This document shows, one piece after another, positions 45,541-53,448 of a stretch of 64,000 nt of DNA. Positions within the stretch are counted from its first letter, which is position 1; every line of letters begins with the position of its first letter. A program made the translations under genes and the position numbers. The notes beneath the pieces are model-generated. The model saw nothing but the letters and a program-made list of their open reading frames with translations. It ran no database searches and was not told the origin of the DNA. Origin of the DNA: Leisingera sp. M658 (lineage in GTDB: Bacteria; Pseudomonadota; Alphaproteobacteria; Rhodobacterales; Rhodobacteraceae); assembly GCF_025144145.1 (NCBI RefSeq), contig NZ_CP083546.1, positions 2,372,501-2,436,500 of the forward strand, given 5' to 3'.

Positions 45541-46242
45541 ATGAAGACTATCGTTATCTGCTCGGGCGGGCTGGATTCCGTTTCGCTTGCCCATATGGTT
45601 GCTGATGAACATCAGCTGACCCGTCTTGTCTCCTTTGATTACGGCCAGCGCCACAAGAAGGAGCTCGACTATGCCGCCGCTGCCGCTGAGCGGCTTGGCG
45701 TGCCACATGACATCATCGACATGCGCGGTATCGGCGCAGCCCTTTCCGGCTCTGCCCTAACGGATGATATCGATGTGCCGGACGGCCATTACGAAGAAGA
45801 ATCCATGAAGGTTACCGTGGTGCCGAACCGCAACGCCATCATGCTGACCATCGCCTATGGCATCGCTGCCGCCAATGGCGATGAGGCCGTGGCCACGGCA
45901 GTGCATGGCGGCGATCACTTCATCTATCCGGACTGCCGCCCGGCTTTCACCGAGGCCTTTGATGCGATGCAGCGCGCCGCTTTAGATGGCTATGCCGACG
46001 TGCGGCTCTACACGCCGTTTGTGCACCGCTCCAAGGCCGACATTGTCACCGCCGGTGCCAAGCACAATACCCCCTTTGCCGATACCTGGTCCTGCTACAA
46101 GGGCGGCGACAAGCACTGCGGGCGCTGCGGCACCTGCGTGGAGCGGCGCGAGGCATTTCATCTGGCGGACATCGCAGATCCGACGGACTACGCCGACCCC
46201 GATTTCTGGCAGCAGGCGATTGCCGCCAAGGACGGCGCCTGA
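45541..46242 (+). CDS. queC: 7-cyano-7-deazaguanine synthase
   Basis: A 233-residue QueC: ATP-dependent conversion of 7-carboxy-7-deazaguanine to preQ0. The PP-loop CSGGLDSVSLAH lies at residues 8-19, and the zinc Cys cluster is near the C-terminus (CYKGGDKHCGRCGTCVERR). The ATG at 45541 (MKTIVICSGG) starts the conserved fold, so the longer upstream frame is ignored. First of four tightly packed que genes; the next ATG overlaps its stop (TGATG). Confidence 0.95.
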   Translation: MKTIVICSGGLDSVSLAHMVADEHQLTRLVSFDYGQRHKKELDYAAAAAERLGVPHDIIDMRGIGAALSGSALTDDIDVPDGHYEEESMKVTVVPNRNAIMLTIAYGIAAANGDEAVATAVHGGDHFIYPDCRPAFTEAFDAMQRAALDGYADVRLYTPFVHRSKADIVTAGAKHNTPFADTWSCYKGGDKHCGRCGTCVERREAFHLADIADPTDYADPDFWQQAIAAKDGA

Positions 46243-46607
46243 TGTTCCGGATCACCAAGGAGTTCCATTTCTCCGCCTCGCATCAGCTGACACATCTGCC
46301 GTCCGGCCATCAATGCGCCCGGCTGCATGGGCACAACTACGTGGTGGTGGTGGAACTTGCAGCCAAGGAGCTGAACGCGGATGGCTTTGTGCGCGACTAT
46401 CATGAGCTGAAGCCGCTGAAAGAATACATCGACGGAACCTTTGACCACCGGCACTTGAACGATGTGCTGGAAGGCCATTCAACGGCTGAAAACATGGCCA
46501 AGCATTTCTATGACTGGTGCCATGCGCGCTGGCCGGAGGTTGCTGCCGTGAAGGTTTCCGAAACACCCAAAACCTGGGCGGAATACAGGCCGGAGTACCG
46601 GCCATGA
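46242..46607 (+). CDS. queD: 6-carboxy-5,6,7,8-tetrahydropterin synthase
   Basis: A 121-residue QueD/PTPS-I protein, which turns dihydroneopterin triphosphate (from FolE2 at 18.9-20.0 kb) into carboxytetrahydropterin. Zinc ligands are visible in HFSASHQL and RLHGHNY, and DHRHLND and the C-terminal [12 protein letters not shown] complete the family pattern. It overlaps queC by 1 bp and queE by 4 bp. Confidence 0.94.
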   Translation: MFRITKEFHFSASHQLTHLPSGHQCARLHGHNYVVVVELAAKELNADGFVRDYHELKPLKEYIDGTFDHRHLNDVLEGHSTAENMAKHFYDWCHARWPEVAAVKVSETPKTWAEYRPEYRP

Positions 46608-47311
46608 CCCTGCGCATCGCGGAAATTTTCGGCCCCACGATCCAGGGCGAAGGCGCATTGATTGGGGAGCCTACGGTGTTTGTCCGTGCCGGCGGCTGTG
46701 ATTACCGCTGTTCCTGGTGCGACAGCATGCATGCGGTGGACAGCGCCAACCGCCACGACTGGGCGGTGATGGCGCCAGAGGAAGTCATGGGCGAGGTGCG
46801 CCGCCTGTCCGGCGGCAAGCCATTGACGGTGTCGATCTCGGGCGGCAATCCGGCGATCCAGGACTTCGCCCCGGTGATCGCCTACGGCAAGACCGAGGGC
46901 TACCGCTTTGCCTGCGAGACCCAAGGCTCTGTCAGCAAGCCGTGGTTTGGTGATCTTGACACTTTGGTGCTCAGCCCCAAGCCGCCGTCCAGCGGTGAAA
47001 GGGTGGATTGGAAAGCCTTCGACCTATGTCTTGAAGCCGCCAAGGGCTGCGGCCAGGCAGTAATGAAGATCGTGATCTTTGATGACAAGGATTACGCCTG
47101 GGCCAAGGCCGCCGCGGAGCGCCATCCCGAACTGCCATTGTATCTGCAGCCCGGCAATCCGGAAGTTGACCCGGCCCTGCCGGTCGATCTGAACCAAGCC
47201 ACCGACCGGCTGTTGTGGCTGATTGAAAAAGTAACCGGCGACGGCTGGTTCACCCCCCGCGTCCTGCCCCAGCTGCATGTGCTGGTCTGGGGCAACAAAC
47301 GCGGCGTCTGA
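46604..47311 (+). CDS. queE: 7-carboxy-7-deazaguanine synthase (radical SAM)
   Basis: A 235-residue QueE. The radical-SAM cluster is CDYRCSWC (C-x3-C-x2-C) near residue 32, preceded by [20 protein letters not shown], with SISGGNPA as the SAM-binding GGE-like motif. It catalyses the third step of preQ0 synthesis. The ATG at 46604 overlaps the queD stop, so the upstream extension of the frame is not used. Confidence 0.93.
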   Translation: MTLRIAEIFGPTIQGEGALIGEPTVFVRAGGCDYRCSWCDSMHAVDSANRHDWAVMAPEEVMGEVRRLSGGKPLTVSISGGNPAIQDFAPVIAYGKTEGYRFACETQGSVSKPWFGDLDTLVLSPKPPSSGERVDWKAFDLCLEAAKGCGQAVMKIVIFDDKDYAWAKAAAERHPELPLYLQPGNPEVDPALPVDLNQATDRLLWLIEKVTGDGWFTPRVLPQLHVLVWGNKRGV

Positions 47312-47327
47312 ACATAGGAACCCTGAC

Positions 47328-47792
47328 ATGTCTGACAGCATCTACAGCAATCTGAAACAGCTGGGCGGCGATACCGTGGTGCCGGCCAGCCCGGAACAGG
47401 CGGAACTGGAGCGGGTGCAGAACCCGCAGGCCGACACGGCCTATAACGTGCGCTTCACCGCGCCCGAGTTCACCTCGCTCTGCCCGATGACCGGCCAGCC
47501 GGATTTTGCCCATCTGGTGATCGACTACGTACCCGGTGAGTGGCTGGTGGAAAGCAAATCGCTAAAGCTTTTCCTGACCTCCTTCCGCAATCACGGCGCC
47601 TTTCACGAGGATTGCACGGTCTCCATCGCCCGCCGGCTGGCGGACTTCCTGCAGCCGCAATGGCTGCGCATCGGCGGCTACTGGTATCCGCGCGGCGGCA
47701 TTCCGATTGATGTGTTCTGGCAAACCGGCCCGATGCCTGAGGGCGTCTGGATCCCCGACCAAGGCGTGCCCCCCTACCGCGGCCGCGGTTGA
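47328..47792 (+). CDS. queF: NADPH-dependent preQ0 reductase
   Basis: A 154-residue unimodular QueF that reduces preQ0 to preQ1 for tRNA queuosine. The catalytic Cys lies in [14 protein letters not shown], and the QueF motif [19 protein letters not shown] and HEDCTV are present. The start at 47328 ([14 protein letters not shown]) follows queE by 16 bp with a TAGGAA ribosome binding site. Last gene of the operon, followed by a good terminator. Confidence 0.95.
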   Translation: MSDSIYSNLKQLGGDTVVPASPEQAELERVQNPQADTAYNVRFTAPEFTSLCPMTGQPDFAHLVIDYVPGEWLVESKSLKLFLTSFRNHGAFHEDCTVSIARRLADFLQPQWLRIGGYWYPRGGIPIDVFWQTGPMPEGVWIPDQGVPPYRGRG

Positions 47793-47820
47793 CACAACCA
47801 AAAGCATCTTTGACACAGTT

Positions 47821-47850
47821 CAGCCCGGCAGCGCAGTTGCCGGGCTTTTG
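47821..47850 (+). terminator. Rho-independent terminator after queF
   Basis: AGCCCGGCA (47822-47830) and TGCCGGGCT (47838-47846) form a 9-bp stem with a 7-nt loop, followed by TTTTGC, 29 bp after the queF stop. Confidence 0.85.
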
Positions 47851-48030
47851 CTATTTAAAACAAGCGATACCCTTTCCCGGCCGCCGGATTACAAGCGGTG
47901 GAGAGTTCAGTGTGAATTTCAACAATTTACCGTAAAAGTAGTTAAGATTTTAGTGAACCTGCACTCTGAGGCGGCGTCAGGAGACGATCCGGGCTATCCG
48001 GATACATAATTTTTGTGACGGGGGACCTTT

Positions 48031-48717
48031 ATGAACTTTCTGGATTTGGGCAAAACGCTTTCGGGGTATTTGAACGCGCTTTCGCAGGCCGGCCTTCAGG
48101 TCGAAATGTTCACGGATTTTGAGAAAGTGCCCGAGGCCGCCGCCGAAACCGGCCGCCGGTTCCAGATGCCGGGATTTGCCATCGAACGGGCTGACCACAC
48201 CCGGAACTCAGCCTTTTGGCTGTTCCTGAAGGAGGGCGACACCTATGTCGGCGGTGCGGCCTCGATGCTGCAGGACCTGGGCCGCGAAACCCTGGCTGAG
48301 TTTCTGCTGCGCACCTCGCGGCATCAGTTTCCAAACGATGCAGGCGGCGGCGTTGAAAGCGTCGCAGAACCGCTGGCGCGGGAGGTCAGCGGCCGCCTGG
48401 CCTATATCGGCGAGCTGAACTTTCTGCCCGGCCACCGCGGCAGACGGGCGGAGCGGCTGGAGCCCTTCATGCGGATCTTTCAAATCCTAGCGATCCAGAA
48501 ATGGGATGTGGACTGGATCTACGCCTTCATCCCCGATCGCCACATGCAAGCCCGGCTGGACCTGGTCTACGGCTTCAGCCGGGCAATTCCGCGGGCGCAG
48601 AAGTGGCGCGATCCGGAACCGGAAGTGCGCAGCAGCACCGAATGGTTTGTCGGCGCGTCCCGGCTGGAAATGGAGCACATGCTGCAAAGCGACTTAGCCA
48701 AATTTGATGTCCTGTGA
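48031..48717 (+). CDS. Hypothetical protein, possibly GNAT-fold
   Basis: A 228-residue soluble protein with a GGGGGA ribosome binding site. The central stretch AYIGELNFLPGHRGRRAERL is reminiscent of a GNAT acyl-CoA loop, and WDVDWIYAFIPDRHMQARLD follows. I do not recognise the family. It is convergent with the HTH gene, overlapping it by 24 bp (48694-48717). Confidence 0.7.
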   Translation: MNFLDLGKTLSGYLNALSQAGLQVEMFTDFEKVPEAAAETGRRFQMPGFAIERADHTRNSAFWLFLKEGDTYVGGAASMLQDLGRETLAEFLLRTSRHQFPNDAGGGVESVAEPLAREVSGRLAYIGELNFLPGHRGRRAERLEPFMRIFQILAIQKWDVDWIYAFIPDRHMQARLDLVYGFSRAIPRAQKWRDPEPEVRSSTEWFVGASRLEMEHMLQSDLAKFDVL

Positions 48718-49443
48718 GAAATTGGCCACCATCAGCTTGCCGTCCGGCAAATATACCGGGGCCAGAACCCGCCGGTACTGCCGGGTAAAGCGGCGCCCGT
48801 TCAGCAGGTTCACGTCGATCGACGGATGGGTGATCACCGGCTCGCCGCGGCTGATCGCCTCGCTGTGCGCCAGTACAAGGTCAGAATTGAGCCTGTCGCT
48901 GAACCCGTTCAGGGTGTTCCGCAGCTGCTCGCTGCTTGCCACCTCAAAGCAAATCGAGGCCAGGCTGGCCGGACCTGACTTGATCGGCTGAATGCGGTTC
49001 TTCTCCGCATCCGGCGGGCTGAACAAGTCCACCTGATGCTGCAGCTGGTCAAAGCCTTCCAGGCGGCCGCTGTTGGCAAACCACCAGTCCAGGAAGTCCT
49101 GCAGCGACACGTCGCAGCCGCGGTACTGGCGGGAGCGGGCAGCCGATTGCAACTGAGCATTGAGAATTTCAAATGCCTTGCGTCCAGCCTCCTCCGCCCG
49201 GCGGTCCGGCAGCAGCTCGAGACCAGCAGTGTCCGACGAGAAATAGTGAAACGACACCCCCAGCCCGCGCGCCAGCGCATCCAGCATGCTCCAGCCGATC
49301 TCACGCTCGTTCTTCAGCGCGCTGTTGAAAGTGCCATAGGGGATCCCGCATTTCAGCGCCGCCTGCCGGTTGGACAGGTTCATATCCGTCAAAAGCGCGG
49401 AGATCTTTTTGTGAATAAGCGCCATATGCGTAAGATCTTTCAT
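48694..49443 (-). CDS. XRE-like HTH protein with C-terminal sensor-like domain
   Basis: About 249 residues if the ATG at 49443 (MKDLTHMALIHKKISALLTD) is used. 49464 is an alternative, and neither has a strong ribosome binding site. The HTH lies at residues 8-65 (MNLSNRQAALKCGIPYGTFN, then DALARGLGVSFHYF), followed by a helical middle and a PAS-like end (FTRQYRRVLAPVYLPDGKLM). It resembles phage-type or chromosomal regulators of roseobacters. The ligand is unknown. Confidence 0.65.
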   Translation of the reverse strand: MKDLTHMALIHKKISALLTDMNLSNRQAALKCGIPYGTFNSALKNEREIGWSMLDALARGLGVSFHYFSSDTAGLELLPDRRAEEAGRKAFEILNAQLQSAARSRQYRGCDVSLQDFLDWWFANSGRLEGFDQLQHQVDLFSPPDAEKNRIQPIKSGPASLASICFEVASSEQLRNTLNGFSDRLNSDLVLAHSEAISRGEPVITHPSIDVNLLNGRRFTRQYRRVLAPVYLPDGKLMVANFSQDIKFG

Positions 49444-49528
49444 ATTTAGCGAAACATCTTGCATAAAACAACCGGCACGGCAATGCAGTGCCCGCGTTGA
49501 TTTCGGCGGCGGCCTGGAAACCCGGCTC

Positions 49529-49979
49529 ATGCCCTGGATGACCCAGCAGCCCGCAGAAAACCATTCCTGGCGGCCGCTGGAAACAGGCGAAGGGGTCAGG
49601 GTTGTCGCACCAACCCGAGATCTTGCCAAGGCCGTCCTTCCGGGCGCCATCCCGACCCGCTCCATCCCGCGGCACGGCGCGCCCGGCACCTTCCGGCTGA
49701 GTTCCGAGGGCGATGTGCATCAGGCGCAGTCGATCCTTGACATTCTGCCGACCTCCAAAAGCACGCTGGCCATGCTGCGTGACTACGGGTCCCATTTGCC
49801 TGCTGTGATCGACCAGCCGTTGAACGGCGGAACTCTGGTTGATGCCTTTCAGCCGGCGGCCGAGGCGCTGCCCCTTTGGGAATCGCGCATCAGCCTGGGC
49901 CGGGTGCAAGTTCCGGATGCCCGGCCGGGCTATGCGGAGCTGGAGCTGATCGTAAGCGGCGCCTGGAGAGCACCGGACT
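49529..49979 (+). pseudogene. Phage baseplate gp25/GpW-like remnant
   Basis: About 150 codons. QAQSILDILPTSKSTLAMLR, DYGSHLPAVIDQPLN and WESRISLGRVQVPDARPG match the GPW_gp25 baseplate family (Mu/P2-type tails). The 3' end runs into an IS66 remnant at 49980 and no other tail gene lies nearby. It is therefore a fragment of an older prophage unrelated in position to the Mu-like phage at 57-64 kb. Confidence 0.6.
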
Positions 49980-50779
49980 TTCAACTTGACGGCTGGAAGT
50001 TCCAGGGAAGGAGTTCGCCGGCCGACTGGCAGGGTGACCTGCAGCGATGGCTTCGAGGGTGGCCTGGAGGGAGGCGAAGGGTGCGACGCCGCTGATCTTC
50101 GCCGTGGCGATGAGCGAAGCGATGAGGCCCCAGGTGCGGCCGCCTTCGTCGTGACCGGCAAAAAGTGCGTACTTCCTCGTCAGAGCGATCGAGCGGATCA
50201 GGTTCTCGCACCACTGCCTGGCAGGCGATTGCGCAGCGATCTGCCGAGAGGGACATTGGAGCCGATCCCGACGCGGCCGTCGCGCAGGAAGGTCTGCAGC
50301 CCGCCCCACTGGCGGTGGATGCAGGTCGGCTTCTCTCCGAGGCGGGACTTTGAGGAGATCCGGCGGCGCTGGCTTTGCAGCCATTCTCAGAGACCGGCGG
50401 CCAGCGGCGCGGTGCGGTCCTGCCGGGCCGGCAGCCGCTGGCCAGAGCCCCTGCCGCGGATCTCACCTTCGATGCGGTAGAACTCTGCAATCCGGCGCAG
50501 CCCCACCTCTCGGACGAAGTCAGGATCGAGCCGGCGCCCGGCACTCCCGCAGCCCGGAATCCGTGCCAGCTGCGCCGCCAGCCAGGCCTCCAGCTCATCA
50601 AGCAAAGGCTTTGGTAGGGTTTGGCGCAGTTGAGCGCGATCCTGCGGCGGTAGCCCGCGGGCGTCCTTTTCTACGGCATATAGCTCAGCAATCCGGCGGA
50701 TCGCCTCTTCGGCAACGGCCAGTCCTTGAGATTGGAAGACGTCAACAAACTTGCGCCAGATATGCGCCATGCAGGCAAC
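49980..50779 (-). pseudogene. IS66 TnpC remnant carrying a type A palindrome
   Basis: Minus strand: AEEAIRRIAELYAVEKDARG, LPKPLLDELEAWLAAQLARI, and after frame changes NLIRSIALTRKYALFAGHDE, GGRTWGLIASLIATAKISGV and LPWNFQPSS at the end. The palindrome at 50213-50253 splits the V-ENLIRSI motif that carries the third catalytic residue (Glu). The 5' part of the element is missing and an IS3 copy abuts at 50780. Confidence 0.75.
50213..50253 (-). repeat. Type A palindromic mini-element 15
   Basis: Plus strand: CACTGCCTGGCAGGC, stem GATTGC/GCGATC (one wobble) with GCA loop, CTGCCGAGAGGG. At the catalytic Glu motif of IS66 TnpC. Confidence 0.8.
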
Positions 50780-51044
50780 TGAACCGCACCGGGTTTGCCG
50801 GAGACTGATTTCAGTTAGTTACGCGGCAATGTCCTCAGTTTCCAGAGCGGCGTAGAAATTGGCCTCTGCTTCTGCCGGCGGGATGTTCCCAATGGGTTCA
50901 AGCAGGCGGCGGTTGTTGAACCAATCCACCCATTCGAGCGTTGCGTATTCCACGTCTTCGAAGTTGCGCCAAGGGCCGCGGCGGTGAATGAGCTCGGCTT
51001 TGAACAAACCGTTGATCGTCTCGGCCAGGGCGTTCTGCGCCTTC

Positions 51045-51069
51045 AAATGATCCCCCGGATCATTTGATC
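51045..51069. repeat. Type C palindromic element 3 (hybrid junction)
   Basis: TCAAATGATCC-CCC-GGATCATTTGA. Its flanks combine the orfA-side flank of element 1 and the orfB-side flank of element 2. Confidence 0.8.
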
Positions 51070-51230
51070 CGCTGCGCGAACGACCCGCACTGCCGGCGGC
51101 ATCAGTTGGAACACCCGCCCGCTTGCCGCTGTCGATTTCCGCCTTCTTCACCCACTCATTCAGCCTGTGCGCCGAACAGCCGATCTTCGCAGAGATCGGC
51201 ATGATTGCCTGCCAGCGGGAACTGTGCTGG

Positions 51231-51276
51231 CCGTTTGCCATTGGGCTCGAACCAATGGCGCCTTCAATGGCTCACT
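51231..51276 (+). repeat. Type B palindromic mini-element 6
   Basis: GTTTGCCATTG-GGCTCGAA-CCAATGGCG then TTCAATGGCTCAC. Same orfA position as element 3 at 42161, but the loop differs (GGCTCGAA against GGCACGGA). Confidence 0.8.
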
Positions 51277-51288
51277 TGTCCAGCACCA

Positions 51289-52127
51289 GGTGTTTAGTCC
51301 CGGTGTGTGGTGGTCTACTGATCTGTGACCATCACAAGGGTGCATTATGGGGCAAATTCTTCACGGGAGCGCCAAGACCACGCACGCCGTCCGAGCTCTC
51401 ATACAGCGATCGAAAGCTTCGAACGCGGCGCTGAGCCGGGAACTGGGCATCAACGTCAAGACAGTCGCCAAGTGGCGCAAGCGCGACAGCGTTCAAGACG
51501 CCGCGATGGGACCGAAGCAGGCTCATTCCACGGTTCTCAGCATCGAAGAAGAAGCCGTCATCGTCGCCTTTCGACGCCACACGCTATTGCCGCTGGATGA
51601 CTGCCTCTACGCACTGCAGCCGACCATCCCGCATCTGACCCGCTCGTCGTTGCATCGCTGCCTGCAGCGGCATGGCATCAGCCGTTTGCCTGAGGTTGAA
51701 GGTGACAAGCCGAAGAAGAAGTTTAAGCGTTATCCTATTGGGTACTTTCATCTCGACCTCGCGGAAGTTCGCACCGGCGAGGGCAAAACCAGGTTGTTTG
51801 TCGCAATAGATCGCACGTCGAAGTTTGCCTATGTCGAACTGCACGAGAAAGCAGGCAAGATGATCTCTGCCCAGTTCTTGCGCAATTTGATCGCGGCGGT
51901 GCCTTACAGGGTCCATACGGTTCTCACCGACAACGGCATCCAGTTTACCAATCGCAAGCAGGACACATCGGCGTTCCAGCACATCTTTGACCGCGTCTGC
52001 CGCGAGAATGAGATCGACCACCGCCTGACAAAGGTGAACCACCCCTGGACGAACGGCCAGGTCGAGCGCATGAACCGGACAATCAAAGAAGCGACGGTCA
52101 AGCGCTACCACTACGACACGCATTCTC
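51289..52127 (+). mobile_element. IS481-family element, 3' truncated
   Basis: The transposase begins at 51347 ([20 protein letters not shown]). [22 protein letters not shown], catalytic core FHLDLAEVRTGEG, VLTDNGIQFT, WTNGQVERMNRT: the full DDE set is present and no type A element lies inside. The genuine protein ends near KRYHYDTHSQL (52127), where IS5 sequence begins, although the frame runs on to 52180. It is inserted in IS3 copy 2. It served here as the reference for the damaged copy at 24.2 kb. Confidence 0.82.
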
Positions 52128-52660
52128 AGCTTGAACGCCGTGCTTGCGGGCCTGCCACTCACCATCGCCAAGGAACTTGATCCCGGTGCTGTCCGTTGCC
52201 CGGCAGGGCATTGCATAGCAATGTCCCGAGAGGGGACGCAGGTTCAGCGGACCATCGGCGCGGCGATACGGGATCTGGACGGCCAGCGTTCTATGGGCTT
52301 ACGCGGCCCCACTGGGGCCACGGTCCCATCTCACTCTGCCGGCGGCACAGTGTAGAGAAATCGGGAACGGGCCAGTCCAACCCCGCCAGGTGCAAAAGGC
52401 TGGCGACCATCCCGGCGGTCTGCCGGAGTGGCAACTTGAACAGAACCTTGATCGACAGGCAGAACTGGATCGCCGAGTTCGAGAAGACTGGTGGACGCCC
52501 CGGTCGCCCTTCATGCGGCGCGAGCCAGGTCATCTCTTTGTCCAACCGGATCAGAAGCGACCCGCGCTTCCTGAGCGCATCGTTGTAGCTGGACCAATTC
52601 GTCGTGCGGTAGCGGGCAGGTGCGGGCTTGCTCATCTAACCCGTCTAACCGCATGGATTC
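52128..52660 (-). mobile_element. IS5-family fragment with a type A palindrome
   Basis: Minus strand from 52635: MSKPAPARYRTTNWSSYNDA, RKRGSLLIRLDKEMTWLAPH, GRPGRPPVFSNSAIQFCLSI, VPDFSTLCRRQ, a frameshift, then PLNLR, the palindrome, DSTGIKFLGDGEWQARKHG and truncation at 52128. The palindrome lies immediately before the first catalytic Asp (normally LLVDSTGIKF). 52661-52963 shows no gene. Confidence 0.78.
52194..52234 (-). repeat. Type A palindromic mini-element 16
   Basis: Plus strand: CCGTTGCCCGGCAGG, stem CATTGC/GCAATG with ATA loop, TCCCGAGAGGG. Directly before the first catalytic Asp codon of the IS5 transposase. Confidence 0.83.
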
Positions 52661-52963
52661 GTGATGTGAATCCTTAGCGGTCAGAGTTCTGCAACAATGC
52701 CACTCCAACCTAAATTACTAAAGTGCCTCGTCTAGATTGCGGCATTTAACTTTTGATGAATTCGGATCAGCAATGGCTATCCGTCCGCCTCTTAAAATGC
52801 GGACGTTGAGCAACAAGGTAAGTTGCAGAGTCGGGCGGCAAACTTGCATCCGCGGCGAAAGTCCGGTTGGTCCCGCCAGCCCCTACAACAGCCCTTTAAA
52901 CACCCTTTAAAACCCTCTGCCGCCCGACGTTTTTTTACGTTTTGGGCGGCGGATTGCCGGGTA

Positions 52964-53336
52964 TTGCAACGGGAAGTGTCCCGTACTGCAACGCGAAGTG
53001 TCCCAAAATTCCGGCGTCAAATCACGGAACCGGCGCAGATCCGGACTGGCTAAACCCCCGTTTCAGGCTTAAAAATCAGGGAAATCGCGAAAATGAGTTG
53101 CTGCAACGGGAAGTGTCCCGCACTGCAACGCGAAGTGTCCCGCTGTTAGGAGACACTTGATATTGCAGTAACCGGAAGAGGCCGGACAAAGCCGGAAGAA
53201 CCCGGATGGAGCCATATAAAAAAGGGCATTCTGGAAGGTCTAAACCTGGAAAGTGGCTTGGGGCGTTTGTCCTTCAATACCCGGAAAAATGGCCCCTACA
53301 GCGCGCTCAGCAGATTTTGGGACACTTCCTGTTGCA
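52964..53336. repeat. Iteron-like cluster, possible replication origin or recombinase-binding array
   Basis: The 19-mer CTGCAACGSGAAGTGTCCC occurs as two direct pairs (52964 and 52986; 53101 and 53123), each pair offset by 22 bp, about two helical turns. An inverted copy (GGGACACTTCCTGTTGCA, 53319-53336) and a weaker inverted copy (GAGACACTTGATATTGCAG, about 53151) follow. Between pairs lies an AT-richer tract. No rep gene is adjacent. Plasmid iterons or transposase end-binding sites are both possible. Confidence 0.6.
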
Positions 53337-53389
53337 AACTCTCTCCCCTGCCCCAGACCTTGTAGAATAAGGGAAAACAATCCCTCACA

Positions 53390-53448
53390 GGGGCGATAAT
53401 GCCCCTTATGTTAACTTTCGGCCCGCCCTTTTGAGCTGCCGAACTTGG
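53390..53448. repeat. Left boundary repeat of the 53.4-57.0 kb cargo
   Basis: Hairpin GGGGC-GATAAT-GCCCC followed by TTATGTTAACTTTCGG and CGCCCTTTTGAGCTGCCG. The part from TTATGTTAAC recurs at 56999-57040 with about three quarters identity over 43 bp, in the same orientation. Weaker relatives lie at 55999-56045 and 56939-56962. 53449-53922 holds no gene that I can support. Confidence 0.6.

Larger units (their letters stand above)
50780..51288 (-). mobile_element. IS3 copy 2: internal-deletion derivative of the copy at 42.0-43.6 kb
   Basis: The right inverted repeat TGAACCGCACCGGGTTTGCC begins at 50780. The interior carries orfA from [20 protein letters not shown] to [12 protein letters not shown], then a type C palindrome, then directly ALAETINGLFKAELIHRRG of orfB. 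The left flank of the palindrome matches type C element 1 and the right flank type C element 2 of the other copy, so recombination between them removed about 926 bp. The 5' end is cut by IS481 at 51289. Confidence 0.8.

Noticed and set aside
24384-52234. Type A palindromes as integron attC sites
   Set aside because: They lack the RYYYAAC and GTTRRRY boxes and lie inside single transposase genes, not between cassettes.
24384-52234. Type A palindromes as rho-independent terminators
   Set aside because: No T-run follows, they occur in both orientations and they interrupt coding sequence.
24384-52234. Type A palindromes as REP sequences served by a RAYT transposase
   Set aside because: No GTAG-like guide tetranucleotide and no Y1 transposase gene in the window; cannot be excluded genome-wide.
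52964-53336. CRISPR array
   Set aside because: The 19-mers occur in pairs with 3-bp gaps and some are inverted; there are no uniform spacers and no cas genes.
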